A DNA stretch of 6,213 bases, taken from assembly GCA_964568815.1 (NCBI GenBank), contig CAZMRY010000081.1, positions 1 through 6,213 of the forward strand. The letters are read 5' to 3'. This document shows positions 6,047-6,213 of this stretch, one piece after another. The DNA comes from RGIG8700 sp964568815 (GTDB lineage Bacteria; Bacillota; Clostridia; RGIG6154). The notes below the pieces were generated by a model that was given only the letters and a program-made list of their open reading frames with translations, did not search any database and was not told where the DNA came from. Position 1 is the stretch's first letter; every line of letters begins with the position of its first letter. Both the position numbers and the translations under genes were made by a program.

Positions 6047-6109
6047 TTTACAGCATGCACACTCTATTTCCTTATGTATATAAGGTGTGTTGGGTTTGCA
6101 TGCTGTAAA
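6047..6109. repeat. Long imperfect hairpin with perfect 12-bp arms
   Basis: TTTACAGCATGC (6047-6058) pairs exactly with GCATGCTGTAAA (6098-6109). Inside, ACAC (6059-6062) can pair with GTGT (6087-6090), and CCTTAT (6070-6075) with ATAAGG (6080-6085) around a GTAT loop. This leaves two 7-base bulges on opposite sides, TCTATTT (6063-6069) and TGGGTTT (6091-6097). Total potential is 22 base pairs. No T-tract follows on either strand. It matches no riboswitch or leader class I recognise. It may be a structured 3' end of the HU mRNA, a leader element of the isomerase gene, or a remnant of a small palindromic repeat. Confidence 0.6.
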
Positions 6110-6125
6110 TATATGTAGATATAAA
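6096..6125 (+). promoter_or_regulatory. Weak possible promoter for the mannose-6-phosphate isomerase gene
   Basis: TATAAA at 6120-6125 lies 18 bp after TTGCAT (6096-6101), which matches only three of six -35 bases and overlaps the right arm of the long hairpin. The start would fall near 6132, leaving the ribosome binding site AGAAGGTG (6137-6144) in the leader. If real, the hairpin would lie upstream of the transcript rather than in it. Confidence 0.22.
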
Positions 6126-6151
6126 AGGAATTTAAGAGAAGGTGTGATTTG

Positions 6152-6213
6152 ATGGGGAAATTAATACCTATAAAACTTTTGCCAGCGTATAAAGACTATA
6201 TTTGTGGCGGAGA
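6152..6213 (+). CDS. manA: Class I mannose-6-phosphate isomerase, N-terminal fragment
   Basis: Only the first 20 codons are present; the gene runs off the right edge. The peptide reads M-G-K-L-I-P-I-K-L-L-P-A-Y-K-D-Y-I-C-G-G, which fits the usual start of class I phosphomannose isomerases (K-L-x-P-x-x-K-D-Y-I-W-G-G). This zinc enzyme interconverts mannose 6-phosphate and fructose 6-phosphate in the cytoplasm. AGAAGGTG at 6137-6144 lies 7 bases before the ATG. The residue normally Trp in I-W-G-G is Cys here (TGT instead of TGG), which is unusual. The zinc ligands and active site lie beyond the edge, so the call rests on this N-terminal signature alone, and whether the gene is intact is unknown. 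Confidence 0.75.
   Translation, partial: MGKLIPIKLLPAYKDYICGG

Noticed and set aside
6047..6109. Reading the long hairpin as a complete insertion element or MITE
   Set aside because: No target-site duplication is visible at its borders, and no second copy occurs in the window.

Overview
The window is AT-rich. Its genes all lie on the + strand, are closely spaced, and carry strong GGAGG-type ribosome binding sites. Base composition, Shine-Dalgarno style and protein types suggest an anaerobic Firmicute, most likely a gut or plant-fibre-degrading member of the Clostridia. This is inferred from style, not from a marker gene.

Layout, left to right. Positions 1-123 hold a perfect 10-bp hairpin (37-65), probably the terminator of a gene whose end lies at the left edge, and a possible -10 element. 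Next come a beta-lactamase-fold serine hydrolase (124-1605), a family 3 glycoside hydrolase (1628-3640), an SGNH/GDSL carbohydrate esterase closely resembling acetylxylan esterase Axe2 (3736-4395), L-rhamnose isomerase RhaA (4446-5693), a small HU-family DNA-binding protein (5735-6016), a 135-bp structured intergenic region with two strong dyads, and the first 20 codons of a class I mannose-6-phosphate isomerase (6152 to the right edge).

The first four genes read as a cytoplasmic carbohydrate-processing cluster. No encoded protein has a signal peptide, so substrates would be imported oligosaccharides or glycosides. The two esterase-type hydrolases would remove acyl groups, the GH3 enzyme would release terminal beta-linked sugars, and RhaA would convert freed L-rhamnose to L-rhamnulose. 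Rhamnulokinase, the aldolase and a transporter are not in the window. Mannose-6-phosphate isomerase would feed mannose phosphate into glycolysis. The HU gene sits between two sugar isomerases and has its own possible extended -10 promoter overlapping the rhaA stop codon, so it may be transcribed separately.

I see no CRISPR array, transposase, phage gene, tRNA or rRNA. The protein families are known. The least explained parts are the double-hairpin region 6017-6151, the HU gene's placement, and small dyads near possible promoters.
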